Shown one piece after another: positions 21,727 through 33,414 of a DNA stretch of 64,000 nt. Position numbers and translations under genes: made by a program. Source of the stretch: Cyclina sinensis (Eukaryota > Mollusca > Bivalvia > Venerida > Veneridae); the NCBI GenBank assembly GCA_012932295.1, contig JAAONU010000002.1, forward strand, positions 37,631,521 through 37,695,520, in the 5' to 3' direction. The notes under the pieces are model-generated. The model did no database searches, had not been told where the DNA came from, and saw only the letters and a list, made by a program, of their open reading frames with translations. How positions within the stretch are numbered: the first letter of the stretch is position 1; each line of letters starts with the position of its first letter.

Positions 21727-22691
21727 GTAAGTTCTTTTTCGTTATTCTTTCAATTTGATCTTTGGCGCGAAAAATCGTGCTTCCGGTCTGGTATTCAAGT
21801 ATTCGTGCAAATTATTTGTTAGTGAACTGACTTTATCTTCGTGTCCATGTATTTTTAAATTTTGAAGTAGAGCTACAGTACTATTCTCATAAGTAGATCA
21901 AACTTGTAACCCTGTGGGTCTTAGTGACATAATTCTCAGAATACCTGTCTGATGATACATGACCAGAAGCCTATGGAATTAAAAAGTTATGTTCAGTATA
22001 CCACTAGAGCAGTGTGACATCTCGTCTAGTAACTAAGTAAGTATGTGAGTTGTATTCTGATATGCTATGCTATACATGCATCAGCTATGCAACTTGTCTT
22101 TTCAAAATTTTAGCTGAAAAAAAAGCAAGAAGAAAACAGTTAACAAAAAAAAATGGTTTTAATTTAGCTATTGACTGCTTGACAGCATGACTTTTCTTTC
22201 ACTCACCATGGAAATACTGTACCAAAACATGCAGAAATTTAGTAAACTGTTTAATCAAATAGAAATCATAAAATATTTATTCTGTAGACTTTTTTTGCTG
22301 TATTGGCAACAATGAAATTAACTTATCTTTGGTGAATGAAATATTGCTCAAGGGTGAGCTATTGGTATCATTGATTGTCTGGCGTCCATTGGTGTGCATC
22401 ATGCATCATCAACAATTTGACTTGGACAACTCCTCCAAAACCTGTAAGCCAGCTTTGACTAAAAATCCCTGGGATATTCCTTGCATGAAGCTCTACCAAA
22501 GTTGTTCAATGAATTGAATTCTATCAAGAACTCTGGTTGCTATGGCGTCAGATGGAAAATCTTTGAAAATCTTCTGTTCTGAAACCAAAAGGCGCTGAGC
22601 CTTAAGATTTGGTACTTAGCATTGTCTAGTGGACTTTACCAAGTTTGTTCAAATTATACCCCTGGGGTCAAATTTGGCCCTGCCCTTGGGG

Positions 22692-23480
22692 CATACCTGC
22701 CATACGTCTGGGTTTGTCCGGGATTGTCCCGGAAATCGAGGGCCCATCCCAGAGTCCCGGAAAGACACCCGATGTCCCGGAATACACGAATACACCGCAT
22801 GTCATTGATAACCAATTAACAAATGACCGCTATCAGCTATCGATTTATTGACTTGGGGTGCATTAATTATTTTGTAAGATATCTGCCCCTTTCAAAGACT
22901 GTCGCCGCAGTAATTGTTGTTAATAGAGATGCTAACTAAAATTAAATTTAATGCAAACGCACATCGACCTTGCCAACAAAGACTATGATTTTTAAATCAT
23001 TAACTTGTTTGTGGTTTATTTGCTGTTGTCGGACTTTGGTATCAATAGAGATGCTGCTTAAAATTAAACTGAGTTTTTCACATATCTGTCTGACAAAGAA
23101 AAGGTAAGTTAGGTATTGCGCCGATACTTGTAATACAAAGCATAGACGATGCTGTCATCAAACACCCGTGATTCAACTTGAATTCGAGTTTAAGATGTTG
23201 ATTAATTAATGGTACACAGTTATTATTTTATGGTTACTGCTACACAATTACTATGCTCTTGCAACTAAAATAAAAGGTATGAAACTGATGGTACTGATGT
23301 GTATTTGAAACACGTGTACGGCTTTTCCTGCCAAAAACGGAATCCTGTCCAATTTTGTGTACTGCTAACGGTAGGGCATTGAAAGTATATGAATAGTTGT
23401 ATGTCCCGGAAAATCAGCCCAAATCCCAGAAATTCTATATCAAAATCCTGGAAATGGCCAGAAAAATTATGGAAGGGATG
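22692..23480. mobile_element. hAT-like non-autonomous element with 8-bp target duplication
   Basis: CCTTGGGG at 22684-22691 is repeated exactly at 23481-23488, and the host repeat continues across the junction without loss. The inner ends CATACCTGCCATA and TATGGAAGGGATG are imperfect inverted repeats; near both ends short TCCCGGAAA/CCCGG phrases recur in both orientations. An 8-bp duplication with short ends is the hAT signature. No transposase coding; ORFs across it are short. Confidence 0.8.
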
Positions 23481-24493
23481 CCTTGGGGTCAAATGATTTT
23501 ACATAGGGTTGTATAGGGAAAACTTAGAAAAATCTTCTTGTCTAAAACCATAAGGTTCTTAGCCTTAAGATTTGGTACATAGCATTGTCTAATGGACCTC
23601 TACCAAGTTTGTTCAAATTATACCTCTGGGGTCAAATTTTGCCGCACCCGGCGGGTCAATTGATTTTACATAGGCTTATGTAGGGAAAAATTGGAAAATC
23701 TTCTTGTCTGAAACCACAAGGCCCTGAGCTTTAAGATTTGGTATGTACCATTGTCTAGTAGGCCTCTACCAATTTTTTTCAAATTTTGCCCCTGGCTTAA
23801 AATTTGGACCTGCCTCAGGGGTTTATTGATTTTACATAGGCTTATATAGGCAAAACTTTAAAATCTTCTTGTCTGAATCCACAAAGTCTAGATATTTTTA
23901 ATGGAGCATCAGCTAGAGGTCATCTAGGCCTAAATTAAAAAATTGTTTGATTGCCCTTTACCGACTCTGAATTTTGAAGGTGGGTAGGTAGGTAGGGAAA
24001 TAATTTTATTTTTTGGGGGGATATCAGCATTTTATATTCTTTATATTTCAAATATTAGCTGTTCCTCTGTTTATAGATATTACAGAAGAGCAGAAGACCA
24101 TGAAGAAGTAACATGTACTTTCAGGTTTTGTTCTGTACAGTATCCAAACAATTAATAAACATGTATGTGTTTGCAACATTCCAGCTGTTAGTCATCTATT
24201 ATGTTCTTTGCCATTCCTTAAGTGCTCAAGGCTGCTAAAAAGCAAACAAAAATGCTATTTCAAGAACAAATTTTAATATGTAATGGTGACACCACAAAAA
24301 ACACCTATGATGTCCAACTGTATGTCTGACACTTTGGCACTTCCAATTCCTTTTGACTAGATTTATAAAACATGACACCATTAAACCCTTATCTTGCCAA
24401 CAAAATAATTATGTCATCTGCTTGAATTGTCAACTGCTCCACTTTAAATGTCAATCAATTTTTTTAATATTTACAAGAAATATTTACTGAGTA

Positions 24494-24566
24494 GCAAACA
24501 GCTTAGAACCTGACCAGAGGTAAAGTTACTTGCATCTGGTCTGGTTCCAAGCTGTCTGCAAAGGCC
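24494..24566. repeat. Short hairpin element (foldback)
   Basis: GCAAACAGCTTAGAACCTGA pairs with the inverse of TCTGGTTCCAAGCTGTCTGC around a ~16-nt loop. A related hairpin, in the opposite orientation, is at 28849-28926. It lies just downstream of the transposase stop. Confidence 0.75.
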
Positions 24567-24651
24567 TAATGATTGTGGTGGCACTCAGCAGGATAAGGGC
24601 TAATAACACTGTATTAACTGCAACAACAGTGAAACTTATGTGTCACAAAAG

Positions 24652-24893
24652 TCAATTCTTAATGGGATTCCTTTTTGGAATTTCCTTTGTCTGTTTGCAT
24701 TCAAGGCAAACAGGCAGAACAATACGGTATTTCTCTAAGGTTGCTTGGTCCCTCTCAGCACCAGCTATGCCACAGTGGCAGCAGATGTCCTTCTGTACTG
24801 CAACTGGATTGTTTCCAGCATAGTAGGGAAACTCTATTGGCGTTGAACAATCCATTTGAAGCCGAACACTGACCACACCTTCCAAATGATCAC
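24652..24893 (-). CDS. Transposase exon 6 (C-terminal CxxC pair)
   Basis: Acceptor GGCATCTATTTTAG, phase 1, 80 codons to TGA at 24654-24652. Carries DICCHCGIAG and VLPVCLECKQ, a paired CxxC zinc module ~30 residues apart, then a basic end KEIPKRNPIKN. No AATAAA is close by on the minus strand. Confidence 0.87.
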
Positions 24894-27800
24894 CTAAAAT
24901 AGATGCCAGAATTACACCTCTTAAAATGGATGTTTTTTATGAATTTGGCAATGGCATTGTGTTGTGTCATACTGTTGAGTTCAACATCAAAATTTTACTT
25001 TTTTTCATTGCTGTCAAGAAACTCTTTTTAATAACAACAAACTTGAGGTGTGGGACAAGCAACATGCACACTGAACCTTAAGCCTGCCCGGGATGCGATG
25101 GATGTACATATTTTCATGGAATTATTGAGATATTAAGCTCTGACAATTACAAAATTTGCCCAATGTTTAAAACACAGGCAGGATCCCTAGCACAGACAGA
25201 GAAAGATATCTTCCAATAGGGTCCTCTGCATCCTGGGACCCCTTTAGTGTCAAATTGTGTCAAATATAAAAAATATAAATTCAAAGTACCTTCTGGAACA
25301 ATAACAGAGCCACAACTGTAGTCATATTTCTCCTTTATCCTGTTAAGCGCTCGTAAGTCTCGTGTTGAGAGTTTTCTCAGAGAGTAAATACAGCGAGGCT
25401 TCCCACATTCAAAACAGTTCACGGTTGCCCTCACATTCTGTCCGACTAACCCAGCATTGCGGATTCCCTGTCAGAATAGAACAGAACAATGTTTATACAA
25501 AATTTATTAATGCTAGACTTTGCCCACTATGAATACATAATTAGTTAACTATTCTTGAGTAGTGCTAAAGGTGAAGATTTTCTCATCAGTAGGTGTGATG
25601 AAGTACATGTACACTGTCAGAGTATCTTTTGTAAGCAAGCAGAGTAGACCGTGATAAGCCAGCTCCTAGAAGAGCTGCTTGATTTGGGTCTACTCTGTTT
25701 GCAAAGGCATTTAAATAATTAATAACAATAATTAAAAGCATTAAAATAGGGTTGGACAGTAATTTATAAATTTTGCAGCACAAAATTCTTGCTCAATACT
25801 TGTACACAAATTTCATCTATATGACAGCCAACCCAGTGTCTCACAGGAGTCATTTATAATGTTGTATATCATCTGGGTTTCTGTACTTAGAAAAATTGAA
25901 ATGCAGTATTACCAAGTATATTTAAAAAGACAGTGACAGGCTTTCAATTTTAAACTAAATACATGTACCTGCATATTTTCTGCTACAGCTGAGGCTCTGG
26001 TATTGTTTGCTGATGGTCGGTCTTTTTCTGTAGTCGGTGTACCAAGCAGATTTTCGAACAAGTCAAAGTGCTGATTATCATTTGGCTTTAACTGTGGATC
26101 TGGGACAAACGGAAACTGGGTTGGACTTCTCCGTTGTTGACAGCAAGTCTCGTCTTTGCATTTCGTAATTTGAAAAAGGTACTGCCGCTGTCGACAATGA
26201 TTGGTCAGGAACAGCTGATAATCTGATGAAAATATAAAAGTGAACATTGTGTAAATAAAATCTTCTGTAAAATAGGCACTGCTGTCAGATAAAACAATCA
26301 CAGGTACTGGAAAAAGATATAAAGGAGATTCTTGGCATTTACATCCCTACTGTTCGGGATTAGACCTTGTAGTTTGTTTAACGTGCCTGGTGTTTTGCAG
26401 CGATTGAAGGGACCTGTTTCACTTGTGTACATGTAAGATAAAAAATCATCAGATATTAAAATAATTTTAGTATTAAACAACTACATTTGAACCACTTTAT
26501 GGTAGAAAGGACACGATACTTTCAGAATTTTGCAACCAGTGCGGGCCTAAATCAACCTGTGCATCTGCGCAGTCTGATCAGGGCCCACACTGTTTGCTGC
26601 TAAGTCACAGAAGACCTACTCCTTTATTACAATCAGTTTGCAAGTCCTTATTCCACAGCATGGAAGCACCAGACTGCAGTGCATTGATCTACTGTATACT
26701 TTCCAGAAATTAACAAAAATGTCCAATGCCCATTTTCATGTGGTGTGTCTTATTTATTAAAAACATACCTGCTTTAGATTTCATGTGTTTGTCTTGGTAG
26801 TTTCCAAGTATGATGCTTTCATCAATCAGTGTGAACTGTTCTTCAAAGTTCTTCACCTCTTCTTCAGATGCTGCTGGCTGGCAGTGAAACTTTCTGTCTT
26901 TCAATGCAAGTCGTTCAGTTCGTCCCTCCAGCAGTTCGATAATCGGTGCCACTGACCTCAGCCAGGACTCTTTAACCCCTGTTACTCTCTCGGCTTTCTT
27001 TCGGATTTCAGACATGGTGTTGGCGCTCTTTAGTGTTGTTTCTATTTCAGCAGGCTGACAAAGTTCACGCATTAATGCAACATTTTGAAGTGCTATATTT
27101 AGCACTGACATTATTCTCTCGGCTGGATTTAGCCAACTGTGACCAGGTGCAGTTCTTCCAGCAATTAACATATCCAAGTTCAGCCTTTTGAAAAGTATGA
27201 TGAGAGCTAATTTCACAGAGTGGTAGGTTATTCTGTGGTCAGGCCCGCCATCTGAGAATATCAACAATACAGGTGACACTTCATTGTTGTTTGCAGTCAG
27301 CATCTGTTCAAGCTCGACAGCATGCCGGAAGGGTGTGCTAGGTTGAAACACAGAATCTTTATATTTAACAGTTACAGTGCCCCTATAAAAGGATTGTTCT
27401 ATTGTTGCTGGCACATCTACCTGGAGAGCAACGGATGGGATCAGACTTCCTTTGCTCTGTAAATCGTGATCCAAGGCACCCAAAATTGATGACATTGGTA
27501 CAATCGACTTCTTCCCTCTCACTCCGGTTGATATTGCTGATCCAGGTTCTCCAAAATCTACCTTAGCCTTATCGTCAACACAAAGTAAAGAACATTCCTC
27601 TCTGAATTTGATAGCAAACTGTCTCATGTATTTGAAAACAGCTGCACAGTAATGATCGTCTTGGTGATTACTGCGCAACTGCCTTGTTTGGACTTTGAAC
27701 TGTAAGGGAACAGTTGACTTGTAGAGCTTTGCTGTGTTCTTGTGAGCATTCTTTGGTACAAATGAGAAAAGTACAGTGGATTCACTTGGTATAGGTATGT

Positions 27801-30457
27801 CTTCATCCAAGTCACTGCTAACTTGCTTAATAAGGTCTTTTACACTAACAAAGTTAGACAAATGTTCCACATTATGCCTGCGTTCATCTGCAGCTGTAAT
27901 ATTTTCAACCTTTTCCTGGAACTTTTCAAAGAAACATTTGAATTTATCATTAGGCCTTCCTTTGTTGAGTTGCCTCATATCAGTTACTAGATCAAGATCT
28001 TCAGACATTATAGCTTGCCTAATACGTTCATCAACTGCTGGGTTTTGGTCTGCTGTGGCATCCAGAGTTAATTCCGCATAAATGTTTCTCATAATAGCTG
28101 GAGATATTTTGGCAAGATTACGGTATTTACCCTGAAATTCAGCTTTCATTTGCCGTGTGTGAAATTCAGGCAGAAGGCATTTTACTTTTTCATATGTCTT
28201 CAATAATTCATCTTCAGAGTTATCCTCTGGAGTTCTCCATAGAAGAACAACATTTGTATGCCAGCCACCAGGACTATATGACAGCACATCAATAGGGACG
28301 CTCAATTTTATATTCTGAATGAAATAATGCCTTTCATTGAAGTCCTTGAATGCTCCACTTGGAACATGACTTTCATTGAAAATAATATACTGATAATATG
28401 CTTTTTGTGACAGAATGTTATCAAGGATTATATATCTAGGATGGACCTGTCCTGTTTCCTGTCGATGTTCATATTCTGTATTTACTCCTATCTGTCGGGG
28501 CGGATGATCCATTTTCTGTCGTTTAGCTTGTTGTTCACTTGAGTGCACTAAAAATTGTGCATACGAGTCCATCAATGAAGCAAGTGCTTCCAGATCTAAT
28601 CTGAAATCACCCCATTGCTGTGTGAAGGCCATCGACACTAACCTAAACAATGCTCCTGCCCGCTGTTTCAATTCACTTGACTGAAGTTGTGGCCGCTTAT
28701 GCTTCTTCTTTCTCCAATCATTGTAATCATTGAAGTTCTCTTCAAATCTGTAAAACAGTTGATCTTTTTAAAATATTAACTTATATCATGTATTATGAAC
28801 ATCATTTTAACCCCAAGCCTGCTTGGGGCGACCATATATATTAGCCTTTGCAAAACAGCTTGGAACCAGACCAGACGCTGAGTAACTCAGTGTCTGGTCA
28901 GGTTCCAGGCTGTCTGACATTCAGACAGTATTTTGCCTATTATATTGTGAAAATTGGACAAAATTTTTAATTCAGCAAACAACATATACAGCAGACGACA
29001 AAAATTACCCAGCATGCAAATGGTTAAATATGCATAATAATAAAGCAGACCGAACACTCCCTTCTAACTGACGTGTTTACTTGTGCCTGTCTTTGCTGTG
29101 TTTGTCTGACAGTGACTGCAGATGTATATACGCTCATATGGACTGCCCATACCACTTGGGATGTCTGCTTTTTATTTAGTTGTTTTGCGTTCTGTTTTAA
29201 GGACTTGGTGGTAGTGGACAGGCTTTCTGCTATGTATGTGTCTGCATATATGTCCAAATACATACGTCATACTGACAAAATAATCAGCAGCCTATTTGAA
29301 CCTGTATTGAACTAAGAGGAATGTTCAGCTATTAACTTAGTGCGGACTAACCTTTTTGGCAGATGTGTATCTTTCTTGGAACGTTCATTTAGTTTGTCCT
29401 TATTACCATCAATGTACCAAAGTGCGTTTGTTATGATATCAACATGCTTCCTAATTGTTTCGTCTGCCATAGAAAATGGAAACCTTACTGCTACGTCTGA
29501 CATATGGGCACACACATCATTGTATAGACGGTCTTTTGCTGAAATACAGTGAAAAAGCTTACAGTTTATTTTAGATGAAGTTCTGAAACAGAAAAAAACC
29601 GTGTATCTCAAAATACAACACAGTCGGGGTGGGGGGGGGGGGGGGGGGGGAAGAGAAGGTGAGTGTAATATAAGCATTTGTACATTTCCAAGAATACTAA
29701 GGTCAGTGTTGGGTAGGCTATTTGGTATGCAACATTAACTGACAGTTAAATTTTTGATATATTAAAATATAATTGGAAAACCATCAGTCAATGTGCCTGA
29801 CCAAGTTTGACAGACAGGTTACAAACAGCACAAATAACCTGATACATCGACATCATCAGCTGACAACTGTTGATGGTGTTTCGGCCAAGCGAATATGCAG
29901 GTGGACAAGCTAGGTTTAAATACTAATAACAGTTATCGACTTCACTCTGACATTGAAATGCTTCATCTTTCTTTTCAAATTTGCACTGTGACAGGCTTAC
30001 CTGTAAACCTTGGTTTGTCAACAGGGATAATTGGTGGCTTTTTCTTCTGCTGAGTAGTAGGCATAAGACGGTCAAATGCAGATGGCAACACAGGTGGGGA
30101 TGCTTCCAAACTTGTGTTTTCTTCAGGAGATTGTACATCTATTGTGACATATTTCAAGGTTGGGTCAAAGTCAGTAAGGACACAAAGTCTGTCATAGGCA
30201 CTTGCCGAGAATGTTTCAGTTTCGCCTGATTGTTTATTGGAAACTTTCACTTGTGCAAATTTTTCAAAATTTTGATCGATGTTTTCCGGTATTTCTGCTC
30301 CAACATCGTTTGTCACGATTTCAAAAACGTCAAACCAGGTGTAGTTCTTCTGGAATTTTGTGATGGCGTTTTTAACAACACTTTTCTTGTTACTTTTTGT
30401 CCCCAGATTCACCGAAACAGAAAGTGTTACGACGTCTTCGCCCCACTTGCTCGCCAT
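24652..30457 (-). CDS. DDE transposase, six exons, 1098 aa, apparently intact
   Basis: Minus-strand exons, in order: 30457-30001, 29538-29352, 28747-26769, 26222-25969, 25467-25290, 24893-24652. All introns are GT-AG, phases 1,2,1,0,1 agree and the sum is 3297 nt including TGA. Residues 1-152 are an N-terminal domain of unknown fold; about 216-240 is a Lys-rich stretch (WRKKKHKRPQ) that could be a nuclear signal. The core has CVDDKAKVDFGEPG (Asp606/607), FSDGGPDHR (Asp714) and TAPGHSWLNPAERIMS (Glu758), which I read as the DDE triad of an RNase-H-like transposase. The C-terminal 220 residues are Cys-rich: NHC..KC..CC, NCFECGKPRC, DICCHCG and VCLECK, so zinc-binding is likely. It should cut and reinsert the enclosing element. 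I do not know a name for the family. Confidence 0.88.
25290..25467 (-). CDS. Transposase exon 5 (CxxC)
   Basis: Acceptor GTTCTATTCTGACAG, donor CAGAAG|GTACTT, phase 0 to 1. It encodes VNCFECGKPRCIYSLRKL and YDYSCGS, probably zinc-binding together with the clusters on exons 4 and 6. Confidence 0.85.
25633..25705. repeat. Short hairpin element in transposase intron 4
   Basis: GCAAGCAGAGTAGACC and GGTCTACTCTGTTTGC are inverted with a ~35-nt loop that itself folds (AGCTCCTAGAAGAGCT). A common type of small dispersed foldback in bivalves, by my recollection. Confidence 0.7.
25969..26222 (-). CDS. Transposase exon 4 (first Cys cluster)
   Basis: Acceptor CATTTTCATCAG, donor ATGCAG|GTACAT, phase 1 to 0. 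It encodes NHCRQRQYLFQITKCKDETC then C, a possible zinc ligand set, followed by a Pro/Asn-rich linker. Confidence 0.83.
26540..26610. repeat. Short dispersed repeat in transposase intron 3
   Basis: GCGGGCCTAAATCAACCTGT, then GCATCTGCGCAGTCTGATCA, then GGGCCC: a small foldback of a kind widely scattered in bivalve introns (recollection). Confidence 0.6.
26769..28747 (-). CDS. Transposase exon 3 (catalytic core)
   Basis: Acceptor CTGTTTTACAG, donor AAAGCAG|GTATGT, phase 2 to 1, 1979 nt, residues 215-874. Contains all three putative catalytic acidic residues. The open frame extends beyond the donor for ~60 nt, but the donor is strong and phase-matched to exon 4. Confidence 0.9.
28849..28926. 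repeat. Short hairpin element, sibling of 24494-24566
   Basis: CAGCTTGGAACCAGACCAGA pairs with the inverse of TCTGGTCAGGTTCCAGGCTG around GCTGAGTAACTCAG, itself palindromic. It lies in transposase intron 2. Confidence 0.75.
29352..29538 (-). CDS. Transposase exon 2
   Basis: Acceptor CACTGTATTTCAG, donor AAAAAG|GTTAGT, phase 1 to 2. Encodes AKDRLYNDVCAHMSDVAVRF through DTHLPK, a helical linker region. The reverse orientation of a poly-G tract lies in the intron just upstream. Confidence 0.83.
29631..29650. repeat. Poly-G tract
   Basis: Twenty consecutive G in transposase intron 1 (C-tract in the transcript). A second G run is at 35966-35978 inside the CACTA-like element. Confidence 0.95.
30001..30457 (-). 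CDS. Transposase exon 1
   Basis: ATG at 30457 (MASKWGEDVVTLSVSVNLG) through KPRFT, donor ACAG|GTAAGC, leaves phase 1. The domain reads as alternating beta and helix (VKVSNKQ, YDRLCVLTDFDPTLKYVTID) and could be beta-grasp-like, but that is a guess. Confidence 0.85.
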
Positions 30458-30892
30458 TTTGATCGAAGACGTGACGAAACGCTTGCGTATGTATTGGAAA
30501 ACTGGTCAGTTATCTTATCAAGCGCCTAGACGATATGACCGCGAGCTAAACAACGAATTGGGATGAAATTAACGGAAAGTACAAATATCGGAAAAGGACG
30601 AAATTAAAAAAAATCGTTCACCAAATTTTGCAATAAAATTTAATCAAGTCGGCGGGACTTTGATGACTCGGTCGGTAAAGGGCAATCAAACTTAATTTTA
30701 ATTTAAGCCCTACCAAGTTTGTTCAAATTATGCCCCTTGAGTGAAAATTGGCTCTACCCTGGGGGTCACTTGAATTCATATAGATATTTTTATTGGGAGA
30801 ATCTTAAAAAAGCTTCTGAAGTTTGCTCAAAAGCAGACCCAAAGGCAAAGTATTCAGGTGAGTGAACTAGGGCCATCATGGCCCTCTTGTCT

Positions 30893-32117
30893 TTGTAATG
30901 TAAAAGGTTTGAAGATTAAATGTGTACAATGTGTACAAATAACAACATGTTAAGAACAGTTTTGGATGCTTTTTTTGAAATAATTGTGTTATTTGGACTA
31001 GTGTCTTCATATTTATTCATAAATGTGTTTTATATACAGGGAGCATTCAGGTATTATTTTTATTCAAGCCAAAGTAGAAAAGCTTTTCAAAAACAAGCTT
31101 TTTCCTTCTCTCAGAATAAAAGTTCAGTGTTAGAAAGATAGTATTTTGTTTCAGAATAAATGGAATATGCAAATGTCTGCTAAAAGTCACACTGAATGGA
31201 AAAGAAGATTAAAGTCAAGAATAATGAAAACAGCACAGATTGCCACAGAAAATACCCACAGGTAAATAGAGAATTTGATAAAGTAATGAACATTGTTGGT
31301 GAGTTTTGAGAGAATTACAATACTTTAAACAAAATTTAATCCATCTCTGACTGTCCATGATTATGAAGGTAGGACAATGTGTAGAAATATTTTGTAGAAG
31401 ATGAGGTGCTTTATGCATGTAATTTGCTTGAATTCTCAAAGAAAATGCCCCAGCTTGTGGTATTGTGCTGATATAATTTTTGCAAGATTTGTCTTTGAAG
31501 CATCTTTTCCAACATCCTTAAATCAAGATATTGAAAATCAAAAGCACTTTTGGCCAACAGTTCGAGAGATTTGTAGTAGCGATACAGTAATTCTCCTTCT
31601 GCAGAATTTCATTTGAATGGTTAAAGGGAAAATGTGAATATTGAAGAAAAAATGGTTAAGTCTTTTTAGCTTACCTGTTTTAAAATTTAATTTGTCTAGT
31701 AAACCTGTACCAGAATATTTCAAATTATGGCCCTGCATCAAAATCGGTTCCACCCTAGGGATCACGTTTGATATAGAATTGTATAGATAAAACTTTAAAA
31801 AATCTTTTTGTAACAACCCACAAGTCACTGAGTCAAGGTATTTGGTATTTATTGTCTAGTATACCTCTACAGAAGGTCTTCAAATATTGGTCCCTTGGTC
31901 AAAATAGGATCCACCCTGGGAAGGACATGTTTTATAAAGATATAACTTTGAAAATCTTCTTTCCAAGAAATACAAGTCATAGATCCCTGGCTCAAAATCA
32001 GCCCCACAACAGGGATCACATGTTTTACATCGACTACAGGTATTTAAGAAAAACTTGGAAAATCTTCTTAACAACAACCAAAAGTCATGAAGCTTAGATA
32101 TTTTGTATGTAGCATTA
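30893..32117. other. Intergenic with partial repeats
   Basis: Up to about 31675 nothing is recognised. From ~31680 to ~32110 there are degenerate units of the ~1-kb bivalve repeat ('ttcaaattatggccctgc', 'ggatccaccctgggaagg'). Confidence 0.5.
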
Positions 32118-33103
32118 AGGTGAGCTTTTGTGATGGCCCATTGTCCGTCGTCCATCTTCCATGCCTGCCTCCGTCCGTGCGTCAACAATTTCTTTAAACA
32201 ACTTCTCCTCCTAAACTACTTGGACAAATTTGTTGAAACTTTGCAGGGATGTTCCTTGCATGAAGCTCTACCAAAGTTGTTCAAAAAATTCAATTCCATC
32301 AAGAACTCTGGTTGCTATGGCAATTGAAAGGAAAAACTTTGAAAATCTTCTTGTCTGAAAGGCCCTGATCCATAAGATTGGTATGTAGCAAGGTCTAGTA
32401 AACCTCAACCAAGTTAGTTGAAATTATACCTCTGGGGTCAAATTTGGCCCCAATGGGGGTCAACTGATTTTACATAAGTTCATATAGAGTAAACTTGAAA
32501 AAATCTTCTATGAAACTACAAGACCCTGAGCCTTACGATTTGGTATGTAGCAATTTCTGGAGGATGTCTCTCAAGTATGTTAGAAAAATTTTGCTGGGGT
32601 CACTATTGGCCTCTCCCGAGGGGTCACATGTTTTAAATAGCAGTAAAGAAGAAAATCTTTAAAAAAATCTTCATGTCTAAAACCACGAAGCCTAGAATTT
32701 TAAAAATTTGGCATGAAGCAAGCTTTATCAAGCTTTTTCAAATAATTAGATTAGGTTAAAGGTCACCAAGGCTAAAAATAGGTTAAAATACTGTACCTTA
32801 TACAGCTTTTATTTAAAGACCCATATCTTTGATATTCGGTATATAGGATCCTTGCATGGACCTCTACCCATGGGTAGGGTTTAAGGTCACTAGGTCAAGG
32901 TCAAGGTCACCATAGCTTATGATAGATATTTCTACTTTCTGTCATAGAGCCTTTATTTATTGACTGATATTTTACATATTTACATATTTATATTTACATT
33001 ACTTACATATTTTCAATTAAAACATGAAATACTGCTTAACTGCAAACCTACAGCCAAAATACTCAGGTGAGCGATCTAGGGCTATCATGGCCCTCTTGTC
33101 TAG
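32118..33103 (+). repeat. ~1-kb bivalve repeat, copy 2, uninterrupted
   Basis: Runs from AGGTGAGCTTTTGTGATGGC to CTCAGGTGAGCGATCTAGGG and CATGGCCCTCTTG. It contains several internal ~170-bp units built on 'cttcttgtctgaaa' and 'ttcaaat'. The inverted phrases near the two termini suggest a mobile unit, but no coding or target duplication is evident. Confidence 0.75.
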
Positions 33104-33414
33104 TTGACCTCTATAAAAATTATCAAAATACTGGCCCTTTGGTCAAAATTGGCCCTTTCTTTGGGGGCACGTTTTGTAAAGGAAAAACTTCAGAAATCTT
33201 CTTGTTTGTTTTTGTAGCTACAGTATGGAAATTTGACCAATAGTTATAATTTTGCATAAGTATTTCAGCTTTGACCTAAGTTGACATTGACCTTGTAGTA
33301 CTTAACTATTTAATGTTTTTGAAGATGTGTCCATGAAATTTTGATCAGAGGTACAATTTTGCATGTAAATTTCAACTTCAAGATAGGAACTCACATTGAT
33401 TCTCACTGCGAAAA

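Larger units (their letters stand above)
23927..30709 (-). mobile_element. 6.8-kb autonomous-looking DNA transposon (3-bp TSD, ~40-bp TIR)
   Basis: The left end GGCCTAAATTAAAA at 23927, then GTTTGATTGCCCTTTACCGA, matches the inverse of the right end (TCGGTAAAGGGCAATCAAAC, then TTTTAATTTAAGCC ending 30709). The host repeat is interrupted with CTA duplicated at 23924-23926 and 30710-30712. The element encloses a complete six-exon DDE transposase gene on the minus strand with no stop or frame break. A 3-bp duplication, ends beginning GG, and a 43-residue spacing between the second Asp and Glu make Zator or a PIF-like relative the candidates; I cannot settle the superfamily without a search. Confidence 0.85.
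22345..30892 (+). repeat. ~1-kb bivalve repeat, copy 1, split by two transposons
   Basis: Host pieces at 22345-22691, 23481-23926 and 30710-30892 share the phrases 'ccttgcatgaagctctacc', 'cttcttgtctgaaaccacaa', 'ctaccaagtttgttcaaat' and end with CATCATGGCCCTCTTG. Removing the hAT-like element (22692-23480) and the 6.8-kb element (23927-30709) leaves about 965 bp, the size of the uninterrupted copy at 32118-33103. Non-coding. Confidence 0.8.

Noticed and set aside
29312..29677. 121-codon ORF beginning MLILHSPSLPPPPPPPP
   Set aside because: The N-terminal half is intron sequence including the poly-G tract; only 29352-29538 is an exon of the transposase.
24652..30457. Domesticated transposase gene
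   Set aside because: Matching terminal inverted repeats and a CTA target duplication enclose the gene, so it is a transposon gene in place, not a proven host gene.
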